Shown here: piece by piece, positions 14,882 through 24,262 of the stretch | Numbering within the stretch: position 1 is the stretch's first letter | Layout: the number at the start of each line of letters is the position of its first letter | DNA from: a virus | Length of the DNA stretch: 25,613 nt | Virus record (IMG/VR): IMGVR_UViG_3300022752_000350 | Location: 1-25,613 of that record | Direction: 5' to 3' (one strand) | Program-made: the position numbers and the translations under genes | Notes under the pieces: generated by a model | Seen by the model: the letters and a program-made list of their open reading frames with translations, nothing else | Told to the model about the DNA's origin: nothing | Database searches by the model: none

Positions 14882-15198
14882 CAACATTCAATTGGAAAAT
14901 TTTAGAAATCTCTGCTGATGGTGAATTAATCACCCATGCCAAATATTTTGTTGCCGCTGAAACCGACACAGGCGAAAAAGTAGAAACCGAGGGAAACTGG
15001 TGGTTTAGCAACAAAATCCTTAATAAGCCATTTAATGAAGTGACTGAAGCGGATGTAGCGTCTTGGATTGAAAATGAGACTACCCAAAACGGCATAAACC
15101 TTATAAAATCCCGTTTAGAGGAACAATTAGCGTCCCTGCAAGGGAATAGAGTTGTTGTTGCGCCTTGGTTACCCCAAATCTTCACACCGAATATTTAG
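14878..15198 (+). CDS. Conserved phage protein (DUF7936-like)
   Basis: The 106-residue product begins [10 protein letters not shown], then has a strand pair with [20 protein letters not shown], a WWFSNK segment, [15 protein letters not shown] and a helix ending in a short Pro/Val tail. The overall pattern (a strand, a query-like middle, then T-EDV--WI and a C-terminal helix) resembles proteins placed next to fibre genes, some of which are grouped as DUF7936; I give that name from memory. It starts in an ATGA overlap with the gene before, so the three small genes form a coupled set. Confidence 0.8.
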   Translation: MTTFNWKILEISADGELITHAKYFVAAETDTGEKVETEGNWWFSNKILNKPFNEVTEADVASWIENETTQNGINLIKSRLEEQLASLQGNRVVVAPWLPQIFTPNI

Positions 15199-15206
15199 GA
15201 ACAAAA

Positions 15207-16178
15207 ATGGCTCAACCAATTGACATTATCAGCAGGGCATTAAAGGATATTGGCGCATTAGAAGCTGGTGAAACTCCGACCGCTGATGCCACGCAAGACG
15301 CGTTTGATATGCTGAACGATATGCTCGATCAGTGGTCAAATGAGGATATGATGGTTTTTTATAAGACCGAAATCGTATTCCCCATTACGTCAGGTCAGAC
15401 GCAATACACGATTGGACCAGGCGGGCAAATAGGCGCAAACTTTGTCGGCAGCATTTCTGGCAACGTCTTAACAGTCACTTCTATTAACTCAGGCGCTATT
15501 GCTTTGGGGCAAACCCTAAGCGGTTCTGGTATTTCATCGGGTACAACCATAACAGGCTTTGCTACTGGTGCTGGAGGTAACGTCAATGAAATCGGAACGT
15601 ACACAGTCAACATCTCCCAAACCGTTGCATCAACAACAATCAGCGCCTATTACCAGCGACCCCTCGTTATCAGTTCTGCTTTTGTTCGTATCAATACTAA
15701 TTCAAATGGTACTCCTATTGTTAATGGTGGTTTAGATTACCCTGTCGCAATACTGGCGGTAGAAGATTACGAAATGATCGGACTAAAAACACTGTCTGGT
15801 CCTTGGCCTAAAGCCTTGTATTACCAACCAACCGAAACGCTTGGCAATATTTTTGTTTGGCCTAACCCTAGTCAGGGCGAAATGCACTTATTTGCGGACA
15901 CAATTTTCCGCAGATACGACTCAATCAATGACACAATTGTTCTGCCACAGGCTTATGCAATGGCGGCTAGATGGTGTTTGGCTGAACGTTTGATGCCTAT
16001 GTACGGCAAGAATAGCCAAGTGCAAATAGCAATGATTCAAGGCTTTGCGGCGCAAGCAAAGGCTACGATTAAGCGCACAAATATGCGTCCTGTTCAAACT
16101 TCTAGGTATCCTGATTCTTTGTTAGTCGGAAAAGCTAAAGACGCTGGCTGGATTCTCAGCGGTGGATTTGCGAGGTAA
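15207..16178 (+). CDS. P22 gp4-like head completion protein with insert
   Basis: The start is ATG 15207, with AGGA six bases before it. The 323-residue protein is a P22 gp4-type adaptor that binds the portal after packaging. Its N-terminus has the family helix [15 protein letters not shown] and [11 protein letters not shown], then a strand region ending YTIGPGG. At residues 79-147 an extra beta module is inserted ([36 protein letters not shown]). The family sequence resumes at [12 protein letters not shown], with the [19 protein letters not shown] helix later. P22 gp4 has 166 residues; this form is larger. The start follows the fibre partners closely. Confidence 0.9.
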   Translation: MAQPIDIISRALKDIGALEAGETPTADATQDAFDMLNDMLDQWSNEDMMVFYKTEIVFPITSGQTQYTIGPGGQIGANFVGSISGNVLTVTSINSGAIALGQTLSGSGISSGTTITGFATGAGGNVNEIGTYTVNISQTVASTTISAYYQRPLVISSAFVRINTNSNGTPIVNGGLDYPVAILAVEDYEMIGLKTLSGPWPKALYYQPTETLGNIFVWPNPSQGEMHLFADTIFRRYDSINDTIVLPQAYAMAARWCLAERLMPMYGKNSQVQIAMIQGFAAQAKATIKRTNMRPVQTSRYPDSLLVGKAKDAGWILSGGFAR

Positions 16179-16181
16179 TAA

Positions 16182-18038
16182 ATGGCAGATTTTGGATTTG
16201 TCGGACCAAGTTACACAGCACAGTCAATCTATGCTGACGCGCAGGAGTGCATCAATTTCTACCCTGAGATTGACCCACTCAAACAGCCTGGCGACCGTGG
16301 CGTGGTGGCTTTGTACCCTACGCCTGGCCTGACTCCAAAAATTGTTTTTCAAAACTCTCAAGAAGTCAGGGGATTACGCACTGTTTCTGGCGGTGGTCAG
16401 TTAATTTGTGTGGTGGGACAATATGTTTATGCTTTGACTTCCACACTTACGCCTACATTAGTTGGTCAGTTAAACACCACCACAGGACGCGTAGACATCA
16501 CTGATAACGGAATTAATGTCTATATTGTGGATGGTTCAAATCGTTACACATGGCGCATTTCAAGCCCATCTAGCGCAGTTTTTACAGGCTCAATATCAGG
16601 CACAACCTTAACTGTCACTGCTGTCACCAACGGCACAATTGGCATAAATCAATCATTGTTTGGCATAGGTATATTGCCAGAAACCGTGATAACTGCTTTG
16701 GGAACTGGAACAGGTGGTGTTGGAACTTACACCATAAACCTGACGCAAGCTGTTGCCAGTAAAGCAATGAATTCAGTTAATGTTGGCGCAGTGGTTACAG
16801 GATCAATTTCAGGCACAACTTTAACTGTGACTGCAGTTACATCTGGTACGTTATATGTTGGTCAAACTATCCAAGGCTCAACAGTCACGGCAAACACCAT
16901 GATTACCGCCCTTGGAACAGGCACAGGTGGCGCTGGAACATACACGGTCAGCACATCACAAACAGTCACATCTAGAACGCTGTACGGGCTTAATTTTGCC
17001 TATTTGCCAAGCACAGATGGTGCTTTTACAGGTGGCACAACAGTTGACATTGTGGACAATTATTTTGTGTATAGCCGCCAAAGTAGCCAACAATGGGGCG
17101 CATCAAACGTGCTTTCACCTATTTCGATAGGTACGTCATTTGGCTCAAAAGATGGTGCGCCTGATAATTTGGTGGCGCTGATTGTTGACCATCGTGAAGT
17201 TTATTTGTTGGGTGAAGCATCGTCAGAGGTATGGGTTGACGTGGGGGCGGCACAGTTTCCGTTCCAACGCATACCTGGCACATCTACTCAACACGGTATT
17301 GCAGCCACTTTTTCCGTTGCTAGAGTTGGTAATTCATTTGCTTATTTGTCCCAAAATAACCGTGGACAAGGCGAAATTATGATGATGAATGGATATATTC
17401 CACAAAGAATATCCAATCATGCTGTTGAAAATACCCTTGTAAATCAAACCATTAATGACGCAATTGCGTGGACTTATCAGCTTGAGGGACATGAAATTTA
17501 TGTGATTTCATTCCCAACCATTAACCTGACTTGGGCTTATGACATTGCTTCTGGTATGTGGCATAAATGGTTGTATACCAATAATTTAGGTCAATATGAA
17601 CGTCATCGAGGTAATTGCTGTGCTGTTTTCCAAGGAATGGTAATGGTGGGCGATTATTCAAATGGCACACTATATGAATTGGATAAAGCCAATTACACCG
17701 ATTCTGGTCAAAATGTCCGCAGATTACGCAGAGCACCACATTTGACAGCAGACTTACAACGGCAATATTTTGATGAATTGCAGATTCAGTTTCAGCCAGG
17801 CGTTGGAACAACCAACGTAGACAATCCTCAAGCTATGCTGAGATGGTCAAACGATGGCGGGTCAACTTGGTCAAATGAATATTGGGTTTCTATTGGCAAA
17901 CAAGGTAAATACAAAAATCGTGCCATTTGGCGTAGATTGGGGTATGCAAGGGACAGAATCTTTGAAGTTTCTGTGTCTGACCCAATCAATGCGGTAATTG
18001 TTTCTGCTAATCTCAAAGGAAGTGCGGGGGATAACTGA
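16182..18038 (+). CDS. P22 gp10-like packaged-DNA stabilisation protein with inserts
   Basis: The 618-residue protein matches the P22 gp10 tail-hub family. It begins [20 protein letters not shown] and NFYPEI, then LYPTPGL, and later shows [23 protein letters not shown] and [12 protein letters not shown]. Two beta modules are inserted at residues about 134-200 and 204-268; both open [15 protein letters not shown] and close with GTYT and a Q-V-S segment. Without them the protein would be about 483 residues, close to the 472 of P22 gp10. It would sit at the portal vertex below gp4. It begins three bases after the gp4-like stop and ends in a TGATG overlap. Confidence 0.93.
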   Translation: MADFGFVGPSYTAQSIYADAQECINFYPEIDPLKQPGDRGVVALYPTPGLTPKIVFQNSQEVRGLRTVSGGGQLICVVGQYVYALTSTLTPTLVGQLNTTTGRVDITDNGINVYIVDGSNRYTWRISSPSSAVFTGSISGTTLTVTAVTNGTIGINQSLFGIGILPETVITALGTGTGGVGTYTINLTQAVASKAMNSVNVGAVVTGSISGTTLTVTAVTSGTLYVGQTIQGSTVTANTMITALGTGTGGAGTYTVSTSQTVTSRTLYGLNFAYLPSTDGAFTGGTTVDIVDNYFVYSRQSSQQWGASNVLSPISIGTSFGSKDGAPDNLVALIVDHREVYLLGEASSEVWVDVGAAQFPFQRIPGTSTQHGIAATFSVARVGNSFAYLSQNNRGQGEIMMMNGYIPQRISNHAVENTLVNQTINDAIAWTYQLEGHEIYVISFPTINLTWAYDIASGMWHKWLYTNNLGQYERHRGNCCAVFQGMVMVGDYSNGTLYELDKANYTDSGQNVRRLRRAPHLTADLQRQYFDELQIQFQPGVGTTNVDNPQAMLRWSNDGGSTWSNEYWVSIGKQGKYKNRAIWRRLGYARDRIFEVSVSDPINAVIVSANLKGSAGDN

Positions 18039-18274
18039 TGGCAACAGGACTATATGGTGCAAGCCAAACCAACCCTTACCCGCAAGCTGAGTTTTTGGAT
18101 GGGCAAACTAAGCGCCCCACAAGGGCATGGCAACAATTCTTTTTGAATCTACTTAACTTTTCCAGTGCGTCTACGGCTACTGCGGGTTCAGCAACATTAC
18201 CGTCTAACCCTGTTGGGTTTATAAATGTTACGGTAAATGGTCAAAATTTCAAAGTTCCTTATTACAATCAGTAA
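18038..18274 (+). CDS. Small tail-associated protein
   Basis: This 78-residue protein begins in a TGATG overlap with the gp10-like stop. It has SQTNPYPQAEFLDGQTKRPT near the front, then AWQQFFLNLLNF, an Ala/Ser/Thr link and a short strand pair ending FKVPYYNQ. A small protein with an NPYPQAEFLD/KRP, W--FF--L order is often found directly after gp10-like genes in P22-like phages. It may take the place of the tail-needle gene, as nothing needle-like is seen, but it is far shorter than P22 gp26 (233 residues). The role is inferred from gene order. Confidence 0.75.
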   Translation: MATGLYGASQTNPYPQAEFLDGQTKRPTRAWQQFFLNLLNFSSASTATAGSATLPSNPVGFINVTVNGQNFKVPYYNQ

Positions 18275-18275
18275 C

Positions 18276-18737
18276 ATGGAACTTACAAAAATCAAAATCC
18301 CAACACGCGAGCAAATTGAAAAATTGCAACGTGAAATGTCGCAAATGCCTGTTGCGGATTTGCAAATGGCATCTGACGCAATGCACACCGAACATTATTT
18401 TCATGGCGGTATGTATGCACGAAAGTTAAGCCGCCCAGCGGGTTGTTTAATTGTTGGTAAGGTGCATAAACAAGATCATTATTTTTTGTGCGCCAAAGGT
18501 GAAATTATTGCTTGGTCAGAAAAGGGAATGGTGCATCTTCATGCTGGTGACATTATTGAATCCAAGCCTGGCACAAAGCGCGTAACGTTAGCTGTGACTG
18601 ATGCAATTGGCATCACTTTTCATAAGACTGACAAAACCGATTTAGATGAAATTGAAAAAGAAATGATTGAATCTGATGAACTTGCGTTGTTTGATTCCTC
18701 AAACAATTTAAAAGTTTTAGAAATTAAAGGGGAATAA
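18276..18737 (+). CDS. Cupin-like protein
   Basis: ATG 18276 lies just after the previous stop; the longer frame from ATG 18237 adds only residues shadowing that gene. The 153-residue protein starts with a helix (IPTREQIEKLQREMSQMP). A beta-barrel-like part follows, with HTEHYFHGGMYARKLSRPAG, GKVHKQDHYFLCAKGEI, HLHAGDIIESKPGTKR and ITFHKTDKTDLDEIEKE. The H-x4-H-x6-GE and later P-G pattern resembles a cupin metal site, but enzyme activity is unproven. The gene sits where P22 carries gp14, so a virion or assembly role is plausible. Confidence 0.8.
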   Translation: MELTKIKIPTREQIEKLQREMSQMPVADLQMASDAMHTEHYFHGGMYARKLSRPAGCLIVGKVHKQDHYFLCAKGEIIAWSEKGMVHLHAGDIIESKPGTKRVTLAVTDAIGITFHKTDKTDLDEIEKEMIESDELALFDSSNNLKVLEIKGE

Positions 18738-18738
18738 T

Positions 18739-19452
18739 ATGAGTTGGGTAGCTGCCGCAGTTATTGGAGGTTCAGTAATTTCTGGGTCAATGGCTCAGAA
18801 AGGTGCGCAAGCACAAGCTAACGCAATGCGGGAATCCGCTGCTTTGCAAAAGCAAATGTTTGATATTCAAAATGCACAGCAAGCACCATATCGGGAAGCT
18901 GGTTATTCTGCATTGTCAGACATTGGAGGCATGAAGCCTTATCTGACCCACCAATATGGCGCAGAGGATTTCCAACAAGGCATAGACCCTGGTTATGCTT
19001 TTAGATTGCAACAAGGCCAACGTGCTTTGCAAGCCCAACAAAATCAGGCAGGCGGTTTGATTGGTGGAAATGCTTTGGCTGCCATGCAAGACTACACACA
19101 AGGTCAAGCTAGTAACGAATATCAAAATGCTTTTAATCGTTACCAAACTCAACGTGGAAACATATATAACTCACTAGCGTCTATTGCTGGTTTGGGTCAA
19201 ACATCACTTGGTCAAACAGGTCAATTAGCAGGAACAACTGCACAAGGTGTTGGCGGTGCTATTGCTGGCGCTGGTTCAGCTTTGGGTGCGGGTCAAGTGG
19301 CAATGGGTAATGCACTTGGTGGCGGTTTTCAAACGCTTGGTAACCAACAATATTTGTCCAACTTACTAGCACAACGCAATCCTCTGGCAATGCAAGCGCC
19401 ATCGGGATATGGCACAGTTGTTCCTCAAGGTCAATATAGCACCACAGGTTAA
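18739..19452 (+). CDS. DNA ejection protein, gp7 position
   Basis: The 237-residue protein is in the place of P22 gp7 (229 residues), the first of three internal ejection proteins. Its N-terminus has a hydrophobic AAAVIGGSVISGSMAQKGAQ stretch followed by Ala/Gln-rich helix. A family segment FDIQNAQQAPYREAGYSALS and DPGYAFRLQQGQRALQ follows, and residues about 165-215 are Gly/Ala-rich. Such proteins are packaged inside the head and enter the cell envelope ahead of the DNA. An AAGGGG site precedes the ATG. The family pattern (QAPYREAGYxAL, PGYxFRLQQG) is recognisable from many podoviruses. Confidence 0.88.
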   Translation: MSWVAAAVIGGSVISGSMAQKGAQAQANAMRESAALQKQMFDIQNAQQAPYREAGYSALSDIGGMKPYLTHQYGAEDFQQGIDPGYAFRLQQGQRALQAQQNQAGGLIGGNALAAMQDYTQGQASNEYQNAFNRYQTQRGNIYNSLASIAGLGQTSLGQTGQLAGTTAQGVGGAIAGAGSALGAGQVAMGNALGGGFQTLGNQQYLSNLLAQRNPLAMQAPSGYGTVVPQGQYSTTG

Positions 19453-19462
19453 GGAATAAATC

Positions 19463-20860
19463 ATGGCAGATTACACACCAGTAGCAGCGCAAGCAAGACC
19501 ACCACAACAAATGTCATTGGCTGATATGGTCAATATGGCTGGTGGTATTCAACAATATCAACAAGCTCAACAATTAAATCCTATTCAATTAGAAGCGGCG
19601 CAAACAAATTTATCGCGCCTGCAACAATTAACACCTTTAGAAGTCAGAGGTAAAGCTGCCGAAACAAAAGTTTCAGAAGAAACTGCACCAAGCAGAATTA
19701 CTGAATTTGCCGAAAAAGCTGCTCAAGCGGGTATATCAACTCAAAGTATGCAAATGGATTTTGCCAATAAAAAAGTTATTGGTATTGCAAATCGGTTAAC
19801 TGGATTAATAAATAATCCATTAATTATTACTGCCGAACAAAATCCACAAGCTGTTAATCCAGATCAATTAGGCATGACAATAAAAAAATATGCAGAAGAA
19901 CAAGCAAATGCTTTAGGTATTCCTAAAGAACAAGCAGATCAATTGATTCAACCATATTTAGAACAAGCAAAAAACCCTGCCGCGTTAAGACAATTTCTAA
20001 AAGATAAATTGTTATCTACTTTAGATCAAGGTTCAAGATTAACAGCAATGCAGCCTAGTGGTGTTCCAATCAACACAGGGGCTGGTGGTGGGGTTGTTTC
20101 TACATCTCAATTTGGTCCTTATGTGCCTGGTACAGTTTTGCCTGGCACTGCATATATTCAGCAATTGCCACCAACGCAAGAAGTTATTGACCCTGCTACT
20201 GGTCAAAAACGTTTAATTGGTCCTGCTGGTGGAAATACGCCACCTTTAACTACAGGTCTTACACCAGCACAATCAGCAACATTAACAGCGGGTGCAAACG
20301 TGATTGGTGAAGATTTGCCTAAGACTATGGCAGAAGCTAAAGATGCGCCAGCAAGAATTGGCGTATTACAAAACATCAAGAAACTTGCGCCTGACGCATT
20401 TACTGGCCCAACTGCTGAACGCAGACAAATGGTTACTAGTTTTGCACAAATGTTAGGCATGGATGTTGGTAAGCTAGAAACCGCATCTACTGATGAATTG
20501 ATGAAAAACTCTGCATTATTGCAGTTAGCTGGTGGAAATACTGATGCTGCTAGAGCCTTGGCACAGTTTGCAAATCCTAATAACAAAATGAGCAAAGAAG
20601 GTATTGCAAAAGTTGTTGACCAATTGACAGGCATAGAAAAAATGAGATTGGCAAGGTCTAATTATTTAAGCCCTGCACAAAATGATGCTGCACAATATGC
20701 TCAACGCAAACAAGAATTTGATTCAATTTCTGATCCACGCATTTTCCAAGAAATGACTAGAGAAGATGTACAAAAATTGCGTAAATCAATGTCGCCTGCT
20801 GAACAAAAACAAATATCAAATATGGTACAAAAAGCTAGAAGATTAGGAGTATTGCAATAA
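19463..20860 (+). CDS. DNA ejection protein, gp20 position
   Basis: The 465-residue protein, close in size to the 471 of P22 gp20, is the second internal ejection candidate. It is Gln/Ala-rich with helical stretches: a QQYQQAQQLNPIQLEAAQTN start, then a middle of Pro/Gly/Thr-rich links (about residues 210-270) and a helical C-terminus (RREDV-like and KQISNMVQKARRLGVLQ). No Cys or signal peptide is seen. The assignment rests on gene position, length and composition; there is no sharp motif. A good AAGGA site precedes the ATG, and its TAA overlaps the next start (TAATG). Confidence 0.82.
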   Translation: MADYTPVAAQARPPQQMSLADMVNMAGGIQQYQQAQQLNPIQLEAAQTNLSRLQQLTPLEVRGKAAETKVSEETAPSRITEFAEKAAQAGISTQSMQMDFANKKVIGIANRLTGLINNPLIITAEQNPQAVNPDQLGMTIKKYAEEQANALGIPKEQADQLIQPYLEQAKNPAALRQFLKDKLLSTLDQGSRLTAMQPSGVPINTGAGGGVVSTSQFGPYVPGTVLPGTAYIQQLPPTQEVIDPATGQKRLIGPAGGNTPPLTTGLTPAQSATLTAGANVIGEDLPKTMAEAKDAPARIGVLQNIKKLAPDAFTGPTAERRQMVTSFAQMLGMDVGKLETASTDELMKNSALLQLAGGNTDAARALAQFANPNNKMSKEGIAKVVDQLTGIEKMRLARSNYLSPAQNDAAQYAQRKQEFDSISDPRIFQEMTREDVQKLRKSMSPAEQKQISNMVQKARRLGVLQ

Positions 20861-23313
20861 TGCCTACTTTAGCTGAATTATGGGATGAACCTGTTGTTAA
20901 ATCAACTGGTGGTCAAGGTGACCGTGAACAAACTCGAACTGCAATATTGCAGAATGAATTGTTAGACGCACAAAAACGACTGTCTTCAGCTATTGATCCG
21001 CAAGCAAAAATAAGATTTCAAGCGGATGTGGACGCATTAAATCGTGAACTTGGATTTGGAAAAAAAGTTAAATCTACACAAGTTACACAACAACCACAAA
21101 CCACACAACCGCAAACTACTCAACCTTTGCAAAGTGGTAATTTTGCAGACTTATGGGATGCAACTGAATCACCAAGCACAACTGGTGTAACGCAAACAAG
21201 CACTGCTAATGCTGGTCGTGGTTCTTACGAGGGATATACCCCATCAGATGAAGTCAGCGGAAAAGTTGTGGGTAAAAAATTAACACCACAAGACTTAGCC
21301 CAACCACAAACAGTAGTTGGGCAAGCATTAAAACAAGTTTTTGATGCACGAAAAGCTGTTCAACAATTGGTGCGACCAGCTTATGAAATTGGTGGAACAT
21401 TAATTGGTGCGCCAATAGGCGCGGTTGCTGGTCCAACGGCTGGTATAATTGAAACAATCCAATCAGGAAAACTTGGCACACCTGAGGGCATTAGATTAGG
21501 CGCACAAAAAGCGGAAGCAGTTCAACAAGGATTAACTCCTGACATCACAACTCCTACCGCGCAAACTGTATTATCAGGATTACAAAAAGCATTTGAAGCA
21601 TCAAAATTGCCGCCTGCAATAACTCCCGAATTAGCGGCTTTGCAACCAACTATTGGTTCTGCTACTAAACAAATTACACAAGGCATTAAAACTCGTTTGC
21701 CAGAAATCACATTTGAAAAAGTTCCAACTTCAACTGAAATAGGGGCAGTAAGCGCTAAACCATCAGTTGCCAAGCCAACGGCAAGCAGTGTAGGTGCGGC
21801 TGGCACAGAATTAAATCCTTATACAGGACAATTGACTGGTGAAGAAACAGCAAGAGGGCAGTTTCCTCAAATAAAACTTTCAAAAACACCAACTGATGTG
21901 TCGCCTAATGAGCAAACATTAAGGGCGCAAATTGTTCAACAAGTGATGCCAGATTCGGTACGCCCTGGTGTTATTACAGGCAACGAAAACATTTTGCGCG
22001 ATGAACACACAAAAGCCAAATTAGACACACCAGAAGGTTTAATTTACAAGCAACAAATTGCAAACGAACAAAACGCTTTGTCCAGATTTGCCCAAGATCG
22101 TGTTGATGCTACTGGCGCATCGCCAACTCTTATTAATGATGAACAACGCGGCAATCGAATTAACGATATATTTTTTGGCACTGCGCCTGATGATATTGGA
22201 AGTGCAAGTTTAAAAGGTTATTTAAACCAAACCAAACAAGAAATTTACAAAGACGCATTTAACAAAATGGGCAACAATCCCATTACAACATCACATATTG
22301 ATAATTTGTTTGCTGATCCGCAAACGCAAGCAACCTTTAAAGCTGAGGGTACGTCTGATATATTGAATGGCGCAAAAGACCTGATCCAACTTGCAAAAAC
22401 AACAGGATTTAGATTACCTGACAATACGGTAGCGCCTGCGGGTTCTGTGGCTGCTTATGATGCTGTTAGAAAAAGCCTAAATGGTATTTGGTCGCCAGCA
22501 AAGGCAAGGGCAATTTCTGAAATTAATCGAATGATTGACAAGGATATTGCCGCTAATGCAGACCCAGCGCTTTATAAGTTGGGTGATAAGGTGCATCAGA
22601 TTGAAAAAAATATTTTAGAAGCCCCAGGCATCGAAAACCTTTTTGGTGAAGTTGATCAAAATGGCATCACAAGGTCAAAAACACCCGCAGAAAAAATCCC
22701 TACTAAGCTAAACAATTTGCGTTTAGATCAATGGCGAAACATTAGAGATACTTTAGACAGCCTTGCAAATGGCACAATCAGAAATGCACCTGAGGGTTTG
22801 CCGCCCGTGCCAAATGAACTGCGTCAATCTGCGGCGGCTGCAAGGGCAGAAATTGATGGCGCTTTGGCTAGAGAAATTCAAAAAGCAGGCGCAACCAAAA
22901 CTGGCGTATGGAATCAAAATTCAGTCAACAATGTTTTGAATTCAGTTATTGGACAAAAAATTCTAGAAACTTTTTCGCCAGAGGAAATTAAGAATTTTCA
23001 TGTTTTAAATTACGCTGGTCACTTGATGCCAGGCATCCATCCTTACGAGGGCGCAGGCTTGCAACAACGAAGGCTTGGAATCATTGAGGGCAATTTGCCA
23101 AAAGCAGGCATGACCGCTGGTGCAACGGCTGGCGGTTTTATTGCTGGTCCAACAGGTGCGGCAGTTGGTGGGTATATTGGTGGAAAAGCTGGCGAAAAAG
23201 GCCAAGCGGCATTAGCATCAAGAACTGCAAAAATTGAAGCTGAAAAAGCACAAAAAGCGTTAAAAGAATCAGCCCAAAAAGGTTCAAAACTTTCAGATAT
23301 AGGGAAAAAATAA
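20860..23313 (+). CDS. Large DNA ejection protein, gp16 position
   Basis: The 817-residue protein is third in the ejection set, larger than P22 gp16 (609). The N-terminal 100 residues carry two copies of a short L/F-A-E/D-L-W-D motif (about residues 4-9 and 95-100) joined by a helix and a QTTQP repeat. A glycine-rich hydrophobic segment (YEIGGTLIGAPIGAVAGPTA, about residues 175-195) and a C-terminal one (GATAGGFIAGPTGAAVGGYI) could insert into membrane. The long middle is helical and Gln/Asn-rich. It starts in a TAATG overlap and ends in another with the collar gene. The enzyme role is unknown. Confidence 0.82.
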   Translation: MPTLAELWDEPVVKSTGGQGDREQTRTAILQNELLDAQKRLSSAIDPQAKIRFQADVDALNRELGFGKKVKSTQVTQQPQTTQPQTTQPLQSGNFADLWDATESPSTTGVTQTSTANAGRGSYEGYTPSDEVSGKVVGKKLTPQDLAQPQTVVGQALKQVFDARKAVQQLVRPAYEIGGTLIGAPIGAVAGPTAGIIETIQSGKLGTPEGIRLGAQKAEAVQQGLTPDITTPTAQTVLSGLQKAFEASKLPPAITPELAALQPTIGSATKQITQGIKTRLPEITFEKVPTSTEIGAVSAKPSVAKPTASSVGAAGTELNPYTGQLTGEETARGQFPQIKLSKTPTDVSPNEQTLRAQIVQQVMPDSVRPGVITGNENILRDEHTKAKLDTPEGLIYKQQIANEQNALSRFAQDRVDATGASPTLINDEQRGNRINDIFFGTAPDDIGSASLKGYLNQTKQEIYKDAFNKMGNNPITTSHIDNLFADPQTQATFKAEGTSDILNGAKDLIQLAKTTGFRLPDNTVAPAGSVAAYDAVRKSLNGIWSPAKARAISEINRMIDKDIAANADPALYKLGDKVHQIEKNILEAPGIENLFGEVDQNGITRSKTPAEKIPTKLNNLRLDQWRNIRDTLDSLANGTIRNAPEGLPPVPNELRQSAAAARAEIDGALAREIQKAGATKTGVWNQNSVNNVLNSVIGQKILETFSPEEIKNFHVLNYAGHLMPGIHPYEGAGLQQRRLGIIEGNLPKAGMTAGATAGGFIAGPTGAAVGGYIGGKAGEKGQAALASRTAKIEAEKAQKALKESAQKGSKLSDIGKK

Positions 23314-24053
23314 TGGCAGTCAATCTATCACCTATCGGCAACGGTCAACAGTTTTTTGACAACAACGGCATACCGCTTAATGGTGGATTGCTGTACACAT
23401 ATCAAGCTGGTTCAACCACACCACTGACAACCTACACAGACATTAATGGCACGATAGCTAATGCAAATCCTATTGTGTTGGATTCTGCGGGTAGATCGTC
23501 AAATGAAATCTGGTTGACCTATGGATTCAACTATAAATTTGTGTTGAAAACATCTGCTGGTACAACCATTGGCACATACGACAACATATATGGCATCGTG
23601 GGTGTGCAAACTGCGGTAGGCACTACTATCCCATCAGGCATGATTTCATTGTGGTATGGGTCTATTGGAAGTATTCCAACGGGATGGTATTTGTGTGATG
23701 GTACAAATGGCACACCTGATTTGCGTGATAGATTTATTGTGGGCGCAGGAACAACTTATTCTGTGGCGGCTACTGGCGGTTCAAAAGATGCAAGTTTGGT
23801 AAGTCACACACATACTGCAACGGTTACAGACCCTGGACACTTTCATTCAAATGGTGCGATTTATCCTTATAACGGTACAGGAACGCAAGCAGAACAAAAC
23901 CAAGCTGGCGCACCATCTGATTACACCAGTTTCAATGTAAACACAGGAACAAAAACAACGGGCATCACCGTGGCTAACAGCACAGAAGGCGTTTCTGCCA
24001 CAAATGCAAATCTTCCACCTTATTACGCACTTGCGTATGTTATGAAGAGTTAA
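23313..24053 (+). CDS. Tail protein: head-binding domain plus collar domain
   Basis: The 246-residue protein joins two parts. Residues about 1-95 (NLSPIGNGQQFFDNNGIPLN, then LLYTYQAGSTTPLTTYTD, NANPIVLDSAGR and YKFVLKTSAGT) resemble the head-binding domain of P22 tailspike, which holds it to the tail machine. Residues about 105-150 have the phage collar pattern SLWYGSIGSIPTGWYLCDGT, then TPDLRDRFIVGAG. A His-rich part (SHTHTATVTDPGHFHSNG) follows, and the C-terminus is NLPPYYALAYVMKS, as in collar-domain fibres. No endorhamnosidase beta-helix is present. It lies downstream of the ejection genes, as tailspike does in P22. Confidence 0.88.
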   Translation: MAVNLSPIGNGQQFFDNNGIPLNGGLLYTYQAGSTTPLTTYTDINGTIANANPIVLDSAGRSSNEIWLTYGFNYKFVLKTSAGTTIGTYDNIYGIVGVQTAVGTTIPSGMISLWYGSIGSIPTGWYLCDGTNGTPDLRDRFIVGAGTTYSVAATGGSKDASLVSHTHTATVTDPGHFHSNGAIYPYNGTGTQAEQNQAGAPSDYTSFNVNTGTKTTGITVANSTEGVSATNANLPPYYALAYVMKS

Positions 24054-24055
24054 TC

Positions 24056-24259
24056 ATGGAAATTGACCCCGTCAAATATGGTGTGCTTTGGCAAAAAGTT
24101 GAATCTTTGGAAGCCAAAATAGACAAGCTAGAAACTAGCATGGATAGGCTATTAGAGTTGGCAAACCAATCTAAAGGCGGGTTCTGGATGGGTATGGCGG
24201 TTGTTTCTGCCATATCTAGCATTGCTGGATATTTCACCAACTGGCTACACAAGGGGTAA
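24056..24259 (+). CDS. Small coiled-coil membrane protein (XhlA/holin-like)
   Basis: This 67-residue protein opens with an amphipathic coiled coil (EIDPVKYGVLWQKVESLEAK, then IDKLETSMDRLLELANQ). One membrane segment follows at about residues 41-60 (GGFWMGMAVVSAISSIAGYF), then a short basic end (NWLHKG). This layout matches XhlA-type and other small phage membrane proteins that assist holins. It begins the lysis region, three bases after the collar gene stop. The start has only a modest GAAGAG upstream. Its role as a lysis accessory is inferred from topology and neighbours. Confidence 0.75.
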   Translation: MEIDPVKYGVLWQKVESLEAKIDKLETSMDRLLELANQSKGGFWMGMAVVSAISSIAGYFTNWLHKG

Positions 24260-24262
24260 GAA

